From Crossaster papposus (lineage: Eukaryota; Echinodermata; Asteroidea; Velatida; Solasteridae): 64,000 nt of DNA. The notes beneath the pieces are model-generated. The model did not search any database. It was not told where the DNA came from and saw only the letters and a program-made list of their open reading frames with translations. The stretch spans positions 682,001 to 746,000 of the forward strand of contig JBAIAA010000657.1 in the NCBI GenBank assembly GCA_037893245.1. The letters run 5' to 3'. Positions 11,194-23,800 of the stretch are shown in pieces; position 1 is the stretch's first letter, and every line of letters begins with the position of its first letter. A program made the translations under genes and the position numbers.

Positions 11194-11825
11194 TTAGTTA
11201 TCACTGGTGGCACCAGACAGTCTCACACCAACGCTGCTACTGCCATTGCTATGTCTGGAGCTTGCTGTGTGACTTGTGGGGCGACTGCCAGAGTGGCTTG
11301 CGGAGTGACTTGCGGGGCGACTGCCGGAGTGACTTGCGGGGCGACTGCCGGAGTGACTGCCAGAGTGACTTGGTGAGTACAAGGGCAGGGGTTGCTCCCC
11401 GTCTAGCAGCGGCTGGTTGTGGCCCATCTGATCCTCATTCACATACCTGGGGTCTTCTTTTTGTACCTCAGACTTCCAGGGGTTGCCTGGGATGACCGGC
11501 GGGGAGGTCGAGTTTAGCAAGGCATGGTACTCTAAGTTGTCCATGCCCACACCGGTGGGTGGGGGTGACATAGTGGGAGGCGGGGGAGGTCCTGACGTGC
11601 TGGTGTTTAGAGGTAGGTAGCTGGTGTCCTCGGCTAACGGTGGACTGTTAAACTTGGGATTATTCTGGTATTGTGGCTCCTCAAAGAGGGCTAGTTTGTG
11701 GGAGCTGGTCATAAACATGAAAGGCTTTGATCGTTTACGTTTCTCTTTGGTGATATCACGGTAGTCAGCTTTGATGCTTGGAGTCCGGTAGTCATCATTG
11801 TCCATCTGGACGGCCGTACAGCCAT
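11194..11825 (-). CDS. Egfr: EGFR exon 29: C-terminal tail with phosphotyrosine motifs
   Basis: Residues 1316-1525. Carries a basic patch (KEKRKRSK) and candidate SH2/PTB sites: EPQYQNN (near 1368) and DPRYVNE (near 1443), both Y-x-N as recognised by Grb2, plus TSYLPL and NLEYHAL. A proline run and a Ser/His/Gly/Arg repeat ([20 protein letters not shown]) precede the stop. Confidence 0.93.
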
Positions 11826-14800
11826 CTATTGAGAATATCGAGAACAAGCATTAGTTGATTGCAAGTTATGAATCGATCGATCGATTTACAAATGACCATG
11901 TTATAACAGGTACCTTGTATTATCAGTAATGGAAAACGAACCAACACAAAGACTCAGGACCTAATTTGTCCTTGTTATAAGCAGGGGGTTGTATTAACAG
12001 TGCTCTTATTATCAGGGTTGGACTATTTTCTTACCGTTGCTGTTGTTGCTTCGCTGCCTCTCCAGCTGCTTAGTAAAGACAGGACCCGGAGCATACCTCA
12101 AGGAGCTGTCTTTACGGGTCGGAGTAGCCTTGGGTGGAGGGGAGTTGAGAGAGTAAGGGAAGGTTGGAGACATGACGGGGTTACCGGCCACAAAGTCAGC
12201 TCCGCATGTCTGTTATGGAGAGAAGCAAATAGACACACAATAGCCCAAGGTTTTAGGAAAAAGTTTTGGAAAAGCCGGTACGGAGATATACAAGTACACT
12301 TCTTTACTTGCTTGAAAAAGTCGAGCAGAAACCCAAAGCACAGTCCAAGTGCGACATTAAACGTTAGCTTCACTCACGATCTACGTGGAAAAAAATTGCA
12401 TTATCAGGTTTTTGTCTTTAACAACCGCCAGTGAAATGTATCTTTTATCCTCTCTTTGTCATTGTAATCATGATGATCTAAAATCATTGTAATCTGAAAC
12501 CTGAAACCACCAAAAATTCATGCAATCAAACTGCAGTCCAACTCCATGTGCAAAGGCCTTCATGCTTATAGTGTAGTTGGAAACGTATCACAGGTTAATG
12601 CTCAAACCTGGGGCTAACTTAATGTGCGTCTTACTGAAACATCTGTCGGTTACCGACTGGTATAACAGATTAAAATTAACAGATTATAACAGATAAAACT
12701 TGCAATAACAATTTTGCTGTGAAGTTTTTATTAAATAAAAAATCAGACTTTGCAGGGAAACAATTATCAGTAGAAATCAGAGTTTTTGGTTCAGAAAGTC
12801 GGATTTCAATTGAAATTTAAAATGTAAAAAGTTTCATCTCTGGATTAACAAGCTCTATTTACATACCCTCGGGAAGAATTCGTTAGGAGGTTGTCGGTGC
12901 TCCATGTTATTCAGACTCATGGGCTGCAGATACTCGTCAGCATCAATGAAGAGATCAGTGTTCGTGGTACCGTCAATCTCATCGCAGATCATCGATTTGT
13001 AGAAGTCACTGGGGACAGGGCTGGGCAGACCCGCAAGGGTAACATCCTTGTCATTCTGAACAAGTGACAAACGTTCAGGATTATTTAAGGAAAGAATGTA
13101 GTATCCTGACGCCACTTTAGCGGTTGTGTACAAAGTCAATATTAGTAGTCGAGAACATTTTCTAAATATTTCCTAACAAAGTGGAAAAAGGAGGAGGAGG
13201 GCATCCAAGTAATAGGCAACTTGGAGTTTTTAAGAAAACAAATTGTAATGGGTGTGGCCTAATGGACTGGTGTATCAAGTTTGTAAGTGTAACGTCACTT
13301 CAACTTAAACCATGCTCACTTCACCTGGAGTAGAATGCAACATTTAGCCAATGAGCACTAATAATAATCAGTGTTGTGTGTGGGATTATGACGTAGTCAC
13401 TCAGGAACCAGTTGACAGTTAGGGTTCTAGACAGACCACATTGACAGTTAGGGTTCTAGACAGACCTGAAGGACTATATATCGTTGTGGGTCCTTAGCCA
13501 TCTGGCCAAGCTCATCAGACAGCTGCTTGAAGGAAGGCCGACTCTCTTCATCCAGCATCCAACCTGCAATCAAATAAGAGGAAAACATAACCGCTGATGT
13601 ATATACCCAATAACAATCACCAAACCTTCCCATCAGTTGCCAAATTAAGTTAAAGGTGCATTCTCTCCTTGAAGCGTTTAAAACAAAATCTGAAAAGGCA
13701 TTAAAAAAGTATGATATAAATGTCCACAAACCACCCTTAAAAATAAAATTGTTGTTTTGTTATAACAGCGACAGCTGTGCAGGAAGGACGAACTCTGCCC
13801 AGTTCCATCTCAATTTGTGTAATATGCGAACAAGTTCTCACAAGTGACGTGTTCTCCAAAATGATAAAAAAGCGCCCTCTAGCTAAAGATATTTTGATAT
13901 ACTGCGACTCACATTTGACCATGAGCTGGTAGACATCGATGGTAGAGATCTGGGGTTGGGGCAGTCTCTCTCCTTTCTCCAAGAGGTCCTGTACGTCTCT
14001 GGCTCGGACGCCATCGTAAGGCTTACTGCCGAAGGTCATCAATTCCCACATAGTCACACCTGCAAACACATGGAGTCTTAAGTTCCGGACATAATGTGGA
14101 CAGTCCTTTGTTTACATGTAGTTAAACCCTTCACGCCAGGATTATTTTGACATTGACTATTATAAGCCCAAGCACGGGATTGTTTTTCACGAACCTCGAT
14201 CAGAGACAGGTTTAGGCCAGCATCTGTGGGTAGCACACCCTGATATTTCAGGCCTCGCTTGCTCGCTGCGAGCTGGTCACTGACAGATACTTCTGGCCTT
14301 GCTAGTGACAAATTTATCTGTCATCTGTTTTAAACTCCGGAAAAACTTTGCATGTATGCACGGCATCCGAAGCATTATTGTGATTAGGCAATCCATAAAA
14401 AAAAGTATTTTTACCAAAACTCCAGACGTCACTCTTGTGAGAGAAGCGTTGATACTGAATACACTCTAAGGCTAACCACTTGAAAGGCATCTGGGGAGAA
14501 AATGATTAACCATGACATTATTGATTATATTGATTATATCCCCGTAGAATTGCGTCAATGCAGCGCGTCCAGTCACGTGAATGTAGATCATTGCAAATAT
14601 TTGTTCCTGCAAAGTTGGTTGTTTTTTTTAGACCCGAGTGTTAGTAGGCTTCACTTGAGTCGAGTTATGTTATTTGATAAGGGACTTGAGTCGAGTCAAG
14701 TCATTTGCCTGCAGTGACTTGATTCAGACTCGAGTCGAGTCGAGTCATTGACTCGAGTCATTAAAACTTTGCTTTCACTCCGCAGAATCCCAACATCTGG

Positions 14801-17800
14801 GTGATATTTTTAACTAAATGAGGATTCCTGGGGAAATACATACCTTGCCTCCCTGAGCTTGGAATTCACTCTCATCGACATCTAGAAACTTAGCCAGTCC
14901 GAAGTCGGTGATCTTAACTTGTTCTGCAGTCTGCACCAAGACGTTACGTGCTGCCAGGTCACGGTGAATCAGGTGCTTGTCCTCCAAGTACACCATACCC
15001 TGTACAAAATAGGCAAGATTGAGAAGGAGACCATACCACAGGCATCAGATATAGGCAAGTATTTTGGTGCCAATGAAAATTAGAAAAATAGTAGAATGAA
15101 CATTTCAAAAAGTAGCAATTCGAAGAACAAAGTCAGGATAAAAGTATGGGCTTTTAAGATAAGTTTTCGTTGAGTATCATAAGCCTCATTTAGAAGTACA
15201 GTTGCAGTACAGTTGCAGCACTCCTGCACCCAAAGCCTTCACTATAAGATTTATATACAACAATGAGATTTAATTTTTCAAAGTTGGGGGACAACAAATT
15301 AGAAAATAGTAGGAATTTCAAGGAAAAAAAGAGGTAAAGTAGAAGCAAGGTGAGAAAAGTAGAAATACTTAAGAACCTGCACTTGGGAGTATGGACCAAC
15401 ACCACCCTGCTTGATTACACAGTGATAAACGTTAAGGCTAGAACAGTAAACTGGACAGTAAATATTAAGGCTCTACAAATCCTCTATGAGATTAAGAGTG
15501 TCTATTTAGACGTACCTGAGCTATTTGGTAGCACCAGTTCAGGAGATGGTGCGAGTCGACCCGATCCTTGTGTTCTCGGATGTAGTCCAGCAGAGCTCCC
15601 AGGGGCATGAGCTGTGTGATAAGTGTCATCTCCTGAGACATGCAGACGCAGGCTAGACGCAGTAGGTAGGGGTGGTCCACTGAGGCCATCACCTTTGCTT
15701 CCTGTGAAGGAGAGAAGAGGAAATGCAGCCAAAGAGAAAGGCAGGGGATTGAATATGGCAAGCGTAACAATTTTGTCGTGGTCAATTTCGTCAAAACAAG
15801 TGCCCAATTTAATCGCCTCGTATGTGGTTTTGCGCAAATTTTAATGCTGCCCCAAACATAGATCAACATTGGAGGACCTTAGTGCTTGTCTCACCTCAAG
15901 GAGCTCTTCGGATGCCGTCGGAGACACCTCCCGCAGTACCTTGATGGCCACGGGGATTCTGACCTTGGTCTCCCCCTCCGGGATCCACAGGCCACGATAC
16001 ACCGTGCCGAAGGCTCCCGACCCCAAGATGTTGCCTCGCTTCAGCTCTGTCTCCTTGATGATCTTGAGCTGGGCCTGGTTGGGAGCTGCGCCGCTCGGGG
16101 TTAGAGGCTGTTAGTGAGGAGAGATAAGCTTGTTTTCTGCATGTACAGAGTTTTAAAACCTTGAACATATATTATGCCTAAACCGACATTTGCCAAAAAT
16201 GCATTAAAAGTTTTGTTGGTTTTAGGGGGGGGGGGTTCCTAACAAAAGCTACAACGGTACAACTCAGGTAGGCATACTTACACCGTTGCCATAACTAGCA
16301 CCTTGGAGGTCCTTCAAGGCCTACAAACAAACAACCACAAGGAAAATAGACGTAAAACCTTTTCAGAGCAATTTGTCAATTCCAATAAATAAGTCAAGTT
16401 GATATTTCAATTGAAATCAAAATCTCAGAATATTGTTTTCTCGGAATATATGCAGCATTCACAGAGCAAAACAAATCATCAGGTTATTTGTCATCGAGCA
16501 CATTTCTTTAGATTTAAAGCACTTTTGTTGCTTCAAACGATAACAATGCACAACTGACAACTGAAATATTTTCTCTATATATTAAACTCACCAGTGCTGG
16601 TGGAATGTATCCACTCTTAGACAATTTCTGGTCAACGAAGTAAGAAATGAAAATGACGACGAAAAGGGCAACCAAAGCAACAGTCACCCCCACTATAGTG
16701 CCGATGGGAACATCCTCTCTGAAACGAGAAACAAGTCATCCGTGATTTACGACAAATCTCTTTCTTCAAATCTCCTATTGGTTCCTCTAGATTTTACAAC
16801 CCTTAACCCTTCAGGTAATACCATAATCTTGACTTTCAATGTTAGCCTACTTTACACCCATTTCATGGTAACAGGTCATATATGTGGCACTCACTTTCGC
16901 GGTCTTGTTATAGTTGTAATCAAAGGATCTTGCTTGCAAATGCCACCACTGTTCTTGAAACCAGTTGGACAGCTCTCCGTGCATTCGCTGTTGTGCTTCA
17001 CGTTCCGACACTGGAAACATGAACTCCGCAGATCATCATAGCAACCGACCAGGCACTCCTGGTGGCAGGCCGCACACTGGTTGCTGTCCTTGTTAGCAAA
17101 CTCATCCTCTGAGCAGTTGGCCACGCAGTGAGAGTTGCGATCGTCGTAGGGATAGTCAGGCGGACACTCGCTGGCGCAGTAGGTCTGTGTTTGAAAGAGA
17201 ATAACATTCTCTTTACACTACTGTTTGTTGCACTTTAATCAGATTTCGTTGACAAATTATGTCTATTTAAAGTTTCCATTTATGGACATGTCGAACAGTA
17301 AAACAAAAAAAATAGAAAAAGACCAGCAATAGGTCGAATTTTGTATTTGTGTAAATGAAAGATCCCAAACGGTTTTTATTAAAAACACCTTTATTCCAAA
17401 TTTTATAATAAAATATGTTTAGTAGACATATCTCGGAATACAAATATGAATAAATCTGAAAAATGCACACAAAACATCCCCCATTCCATTTTTTTGCATT
17501 TTTCTACACTTTGGAATGTGCCCAGTTCCGTCTCATTTTGCCAGAACACCTCGCAAATGAAATGTACAAACAAAAAATGACGCATACCACATTTTCGCTC
17601 TCCAGCACCTCAAAGTTCTGACAGCGCAAGCAGTCATACGGGGAGGCCCCTCCGGAGCATTCTCTGCACTGCAGATCACAGTCCTTACAGACATTATCGT
17701 TGTTAGTGAACTGATTAGTGCCGCACTTATCCACGCACTCCGGGCCACGTTGTAACTCCATACACTGTTTGCAATTGGAGGGACCAGCGCCGAAACAGCC

Positions 17801-20800
17801 CAGGCAGTTACTATCACACTGCTGACAAAGCTGCAATTAAACAAATATTCATCAATACCTAAGACAGTTGGTCGAGAGCCCGTAACATGGGCAGTTTTAA
17901 ACGTAAGATAAAAAAAAACCGGGGCGAGTTTTTTAATCTGGTCGCTTTACACTTTTATTGGTTGAAACCTCACAACGCAATACCACATACGAGTCCTTAT
18001 TATTAATACACGCTGTACCAACAGCTTGCATTCTGCGTAACACCACGCAGTACGCTGGACCCGCGCACCAATGTCCATATTAGGAGTTGGTTTACCTCCT
18101 GAACCGATCCTGAGAGAGAATATTTAAGAAACATACCCAAATGTTGTTAGCATGTAATATTTAGCATGTAATACCAAATCTTGCTGCGAGTGCGTTTACC
18201 TCCCTACATCAGTAGGACCTAAACGCGCTTGCAGCGAGGTTTGTTCACAGCCAAAGGTCGGAGGTCGGAATAGACAGCATTCATAGAGCTAAAACCTTAT
18301 CAGGTTTAATTAACTGTCAAGCCCCTTTAGATTTTAAGCACTTTCCGGCGCTGACAATTGGTTTACTATAACCACAACGTCCCTACTCACCGAGTAGCCC
18401 CTGAGAGGCACCTGGCTTGATAACGCAATGTGGAATGAAAAAGAATTGTTGTTACATGGCTCCCCATCTGGCATACACTTCAACTGGCCAAGAAAGGAAA
18501 CCAACAAAATAATTAACTCTTAAAAAAAAAAAACATTCAGAAAACAGACAAAAATAAACAACGCTATGAAAGTGGGCCCTAGTATTTTGATGTTACCTGT
18601 ACAGAGAGTTACTTGTTTCGTTTATCAGTAAGGTAGGACTGCTCCTCATTGAAAAATTTGACCGATGGTCAAAAGTCACGAGTGTGACCAATGATGAGGT
18701 GCGGCCGCGCGAGCATTGGGACGAAAAATTCAATGTATGTTATAAACGATTCACCAATCAGATAACAGAGATTTATTCAGGTGTTGTAAGCGTCATTCGA
18801 GTAAGGAACAATTCTGGTTCGAAAAGTTGGGATGGGGCAGTTTAGAAATATTGATTTTTTGCAAAAGTCTCGCAATGAGAATAAACATCTGCAAAATTTT
18901 GCGTTTTTACACTTTTTCACTTTTTTTTCGCCTTTTTTCCCCAGCAATATCGTTTAGAAGGTATCAAATTTTATTTGTTTAATTATCTTTTCTTTTTTTG
19001 ATGACGTGTTTTAGTAAAATTTACATAAAAACAAAAAAGTGACAAAAACAAATAGATAGTTCACATAGTCCGATGCTCAAACTTGCACTTTAGCAAAAAA
19101 CACCAGAAAATGTTACAGCACAATTTGTGGACAACTAGAAATGTTTAGATTTAAAGTATTTTTCTTGGCAGAGTTGTTGTAACTTAATAACGGCATAGAT
19201 TAAAGATTATCAGATGTACATGTATGAGAGAGGTACAAAAATGCAAGCATTCTGTAAATAACATCGTACACAGGCAATGACACTAAGGTATTATTTTAGG
19301 GGAGTCGACGCATGCTTTCTCATGCAACCCTAGTTTTATTAATGGCAATTTAAAATGATCAATTTAATTTTAATTTCAATGTTTTTTCCCAAATTGTATT
19401 GACCCACCCACCCACCCACCCACCATGCTTGTATCATTAAATGCACAATCGCATCACCTATCTGCCTTACTTCTGGGATTGAAAAATGGGGCGTTCCAAG
19501 GCAAACAGAGATTTCTTCAGCCTATTGCTTCTTAACCAGTTCGCGCCGGATGACATATATATAAACGCAAACATTTCCCAAAATTCAAAACGGATGACGC
19601 ATAAACACGCCGAGTTCAAGTTCGGAAATGTATGTCAGCAGCGCGCAAGGCTGGAAATGCGTGGGTGTGCTTCCTGGCACTATCAGCCTGAACACGCTTC
19701 GGATCGAGTTTCGTTAAAAATAATCCCGCACGTCGGCTCGGCGTTGTTAAAATAATCCCGGCGCGAACTGGTTAAGAAACACTTTCCTGACTGACGAGAA
19801 TTTGCTGTCAATAATTAGTTGGTTATTTGTTAACTTGACTGACCAAATATAATATGCAAATTGCATCTGATATCAATACAAACGTATTCTACTCTTGCAC
19901 AAAGCCACATGCGCAGAAATCTAATTTGTTACAATGTTATTCTAACTGCCATTACATGTACATGTACTTACTTTCGCTTCCATGCACAATGTTCAAACAC
20001 AAACCATTGTTAATTGAAGGACCCGTACCATAAATGTATTTAAAGTGCCATTCCTAACATGATCAATAATTGCACAAGCATCAAGGAGCTACAGATGTGC
20101 GCATGTGCTTGTGTCTTGATAATAAAACAGTGTCTTGGAAACAATGTCTTGGAGTTTGACAAAACATCCCCATCCCTCCTCCACGCATGTTATTAACACA
20201 TCTACATTTGTAGAAACAGTTTTAGCTCTGCATCAACGAGAATTGTGGTTGGTGCTTTGTGGTGTACAGAAACCAGTGAAGCACACAAGATATTAGCCCT
20301 GTTTCACACTACATCGATTTAGTATTAAGAGAACATAAAGGCACAGGATACTGCAGTCAAGTTTGGCATTCCAGGTGGAGTCTGTTCAAAGATGACCACT
20401 TGGCCAGTTATTGGCACGAGCTTGCCACAGTCTGAACACAGTCCAACGAAGCTATTACCTACCGAGTCTGGTGCAAGGTCTGTCTATCATTAGCATGATT
20501 TGAAAAATGAGTGATATATGACACAGGAAAGCTGGTTAATAATGGGCTTGGAAAATTTGATTATTGAAAAAAAAAACATCTAAAACTACAGGAAAACAAT
20601 ATTGGTAACAGATGTCATATAAAACTAATACAAATGACATCTGCGCAATATCTTCAAAGTGAAAATTTTATTTCATTGACGGAAATACAAATATTGCTAA
20701 TCCTCAAGCGTCATTTTAATTGTAAAAATATCAATTCACTCCATAACCCACATTGTTCGACATATAAATCCTTTCCCAGTGTTTGTAATCGATTCTTATT

Positions 20801-23800
20801 TATTTATTTCCCTCCCTAAAAAAACCACCATTAAGCAATCTCAACTTACAACTGTGAGACCATCTTGCTTAACTAGGGCCTGATGACAACCCACACAGCC
20901 CCCCTCTCCAACTTTATTTTCTGGTCCCGTACACCTGCAAAAGAAATTGAAATCGAAGAAAGATAATGGCAATAATTAATAAAGATGTCTAACAACTTTT
21001 CAATGTGCGTATTGGGTTGAGTGTTTATCAGTAGTGCATCCATGGTGCAGTACAAATCCACGTAAATGTTTTTTCTCTGCATACTTGATGGACTTAGCTC
21101 ATATTGAGAGCTCAGCACGCACCATTTTTGCTGGTAGAAAAATCAAGTCTCAACTACAAAGGTTTATTAGCTTTGAAAAAGTGCACATTTGTTTACAAAA
21201 TAAACATTGATAAGATTTGACTTCTCGATTTTCGGTCATACAAAGATGAATACACTCTGCTGCTCAAAACTAAAATCTGCTGATAAGCACACAAAATGAT
21301 GACCAGCCAAAATTCCATGTCATGTCATGTATTTTATTCTCACCCCTTCTCCATGACACAGTTGCTGTGACACAGTTGGCATAGTCCGTTCGCGTCTGGA
21401 TACTTTAAAATTGGGCATTTGCCACGGCAGAACGGACCATCTTGCACATGTAGGCACTCGGTACAGTTTTGGGGACCCTAAGAGAATGATTACAAAAAAT
21501 CATTCACAATATTGACCGAAATGACGTTTTGGCAAATTAAGGTTGTTAATATGTGAGCGCTATGATGGATTTTAATAAAAGAGCACCCTATACATCCCAA
21601 GTAATCAAAAGTTAATCATATAGTTGCAAATCAAGTGAATTGTGACAAAAGATATCGTTTCCTTGTGATACTGTTTGTTTCCACAATTGTTTGAGACCTG
21701 ACCCACTTGCGACCGACTTGCGACCGACTTGAGACAGACTACAGATGACCTACCGGCCCACGGCACTTTCCCTTGCATTCAGGGTCACAACGGGCACAGA
21801 TAGCCGGTTTGTCAATTGTGCCCTCAAACACTTCGTACCTGTAAACAGAAGAAAAAAATCAAAATTTCAAAAAAGAAATTTAGTCTTCTCTGACATTCTA
21901 TCAGATCATAAATTGTATAAATAAAAACTAGCATTTGCTTTTACTACCAAAAAGTTCATGGCAAGGTCATGAGACTTACTGCGTCAAACTGTCACATTGT
22001 TGTATGCAGGTGTCGTCCAATTGAGCATTTTGACACCGGGCGCACTGTTTCGGACCTGCACCCCAACAGCCAATGGGGGCGCACTGTGCATCACAAACCA
22101 GACGTTCTTCAGCTAATGTGGAGAGAATTTCACCACCCAAAAAAAATTGCACGTTAAATTTAACATAAAAGATGTGTGTTGAATAAATAACCAATTAGAA
22201 TAATGATGAAGATTAAAAAAAAAAATTGAGTTCTAATTAGATTTTTTCCATATTTGTATTTTGCAAAGCAAAATTGACAAGGATGGGTTGCAACATTTGG
22301 AGTTATTCCCTTTTCTTTGTCTTGATTGGGTGTGTGACTTGTTGGATTTTTTCTTTTGATGTTTGAGAGTAAATCAGATGTCATAATTTTAATGTACAGT
22401 CCATGGAAGTTCACTACCTCATTGCAAAGAACACAAATAAAGTCCCAAAATTGCTATGTAACTTTACATTGAGAATTTGACAATTTGTTCCCCCGTTTGA
22501 TGCGAACTTCTAGTCATTACATCAAAAGTTCCTCTTTCAAAAAAATATAAAATCTGTGACTTTTTCATGGATATTTTTGCAGATTTGCAGATTTGCAGAT
22601 TTGGAATTGGTTGTCAGTTTTGCATTTTGGACTAGATTTTAGTGCCATTCGTAATATTCTTCTGTCGTTTTACAATAGTGTTTTAAAATACTATTTTGTA
22701 AACTTTAAACCACATTTTGTTTTAAGTTATTGTATACCACCTATAATGCTGTATTGACTTAGGGACTACCCAATGCCTACCAACAAGGCAAGACATATCT
22801 TATTGTTGTAGCTTCTAGCTCAAGATTTAAGAAGAAGAAGAAAAAAAAAGGTTAAGACAGAAAAATACATTAATACAGTTTTGTATTGACTAAGATTTTA
22901 AAGAAAACCCAATCATTCAAAAAAGAACCACCCCCCCCCCCCCCCCCCCCACACACCCATTCCGAAAAAAAATAAAAAAATAAAGAAATAGAGAAATAAA
23001 GAAATAAAGAAATACTTTATTTTTAATAAAATAACATAAAAATGGGGTTTTTTTTGCTGGATTCCCGGCAGGCATAAACAACATTTGTTTTCATGCAAAG
23101 AAACTCTCCCTCGATATGTAGAACTCTTTTATTGTTGACAAGGTTGTTTTTAAAAAAAAGAACAGAATGAAACGAGATTTCTGTGTGGTTGAGTCCAGTC
23201 TAGTCTTGGCACTGTGTAAGTGACCTAGTTCAACTCAACTTCCTTTTATTGAAGAAATCTGTCATTTTTTACATTTCACACAAACAATCTTGTCAAAGAA
23301 AGAGTGCTTTATCAGAAGATGAATCCTTTGCATCATAATAGTGTTCCACAAATCACTGCCCATAAATCATTTCCAAAATAGACCCTTGTTACAAAATATA
23401 GCTATGTGTCTAGTTCCTTGAAGACAACACAATGCCAAATCAATCATCCTGACAGCAGTGACCAGCCTTGAATTTTCAGCGACCCAGATCACAACAAAAA
23501 ACATTTTATAAAAGTGCAGAAATTACTGGTGGTGTCAAGCTGCAAAAGAGCTTTGAAATTAGATATGTCCATAGTTTTTGAAGCACAATAAATGTGCAAA
23601 CATGTTTTTCGCAAAAATGTTGCCAAATTAGATGAAGTGTTTCAAGATTGTAGGAACAGAATCATGGTCACAATGACGCTAACAAACGTCTAGAATCAGA
23701 AGGATATAACATGGATTTGTAATGTATTAATCCACATGCGTCATACTTTAAGCCGTACTGCTGGTGCACTATGATGTGTTAATGGCTTGTTGCACAACAT

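Noticed and set aside
20340-20470. A coding-like patch (minus-strand [15 protein letters not shown] after an AG) that could be an extra EGFR exon
   Set aside because: The acceptor leaves the wrong phase for joining exons 15 and 16, the donor is poor, and exons 15-16 already join in phase 0.
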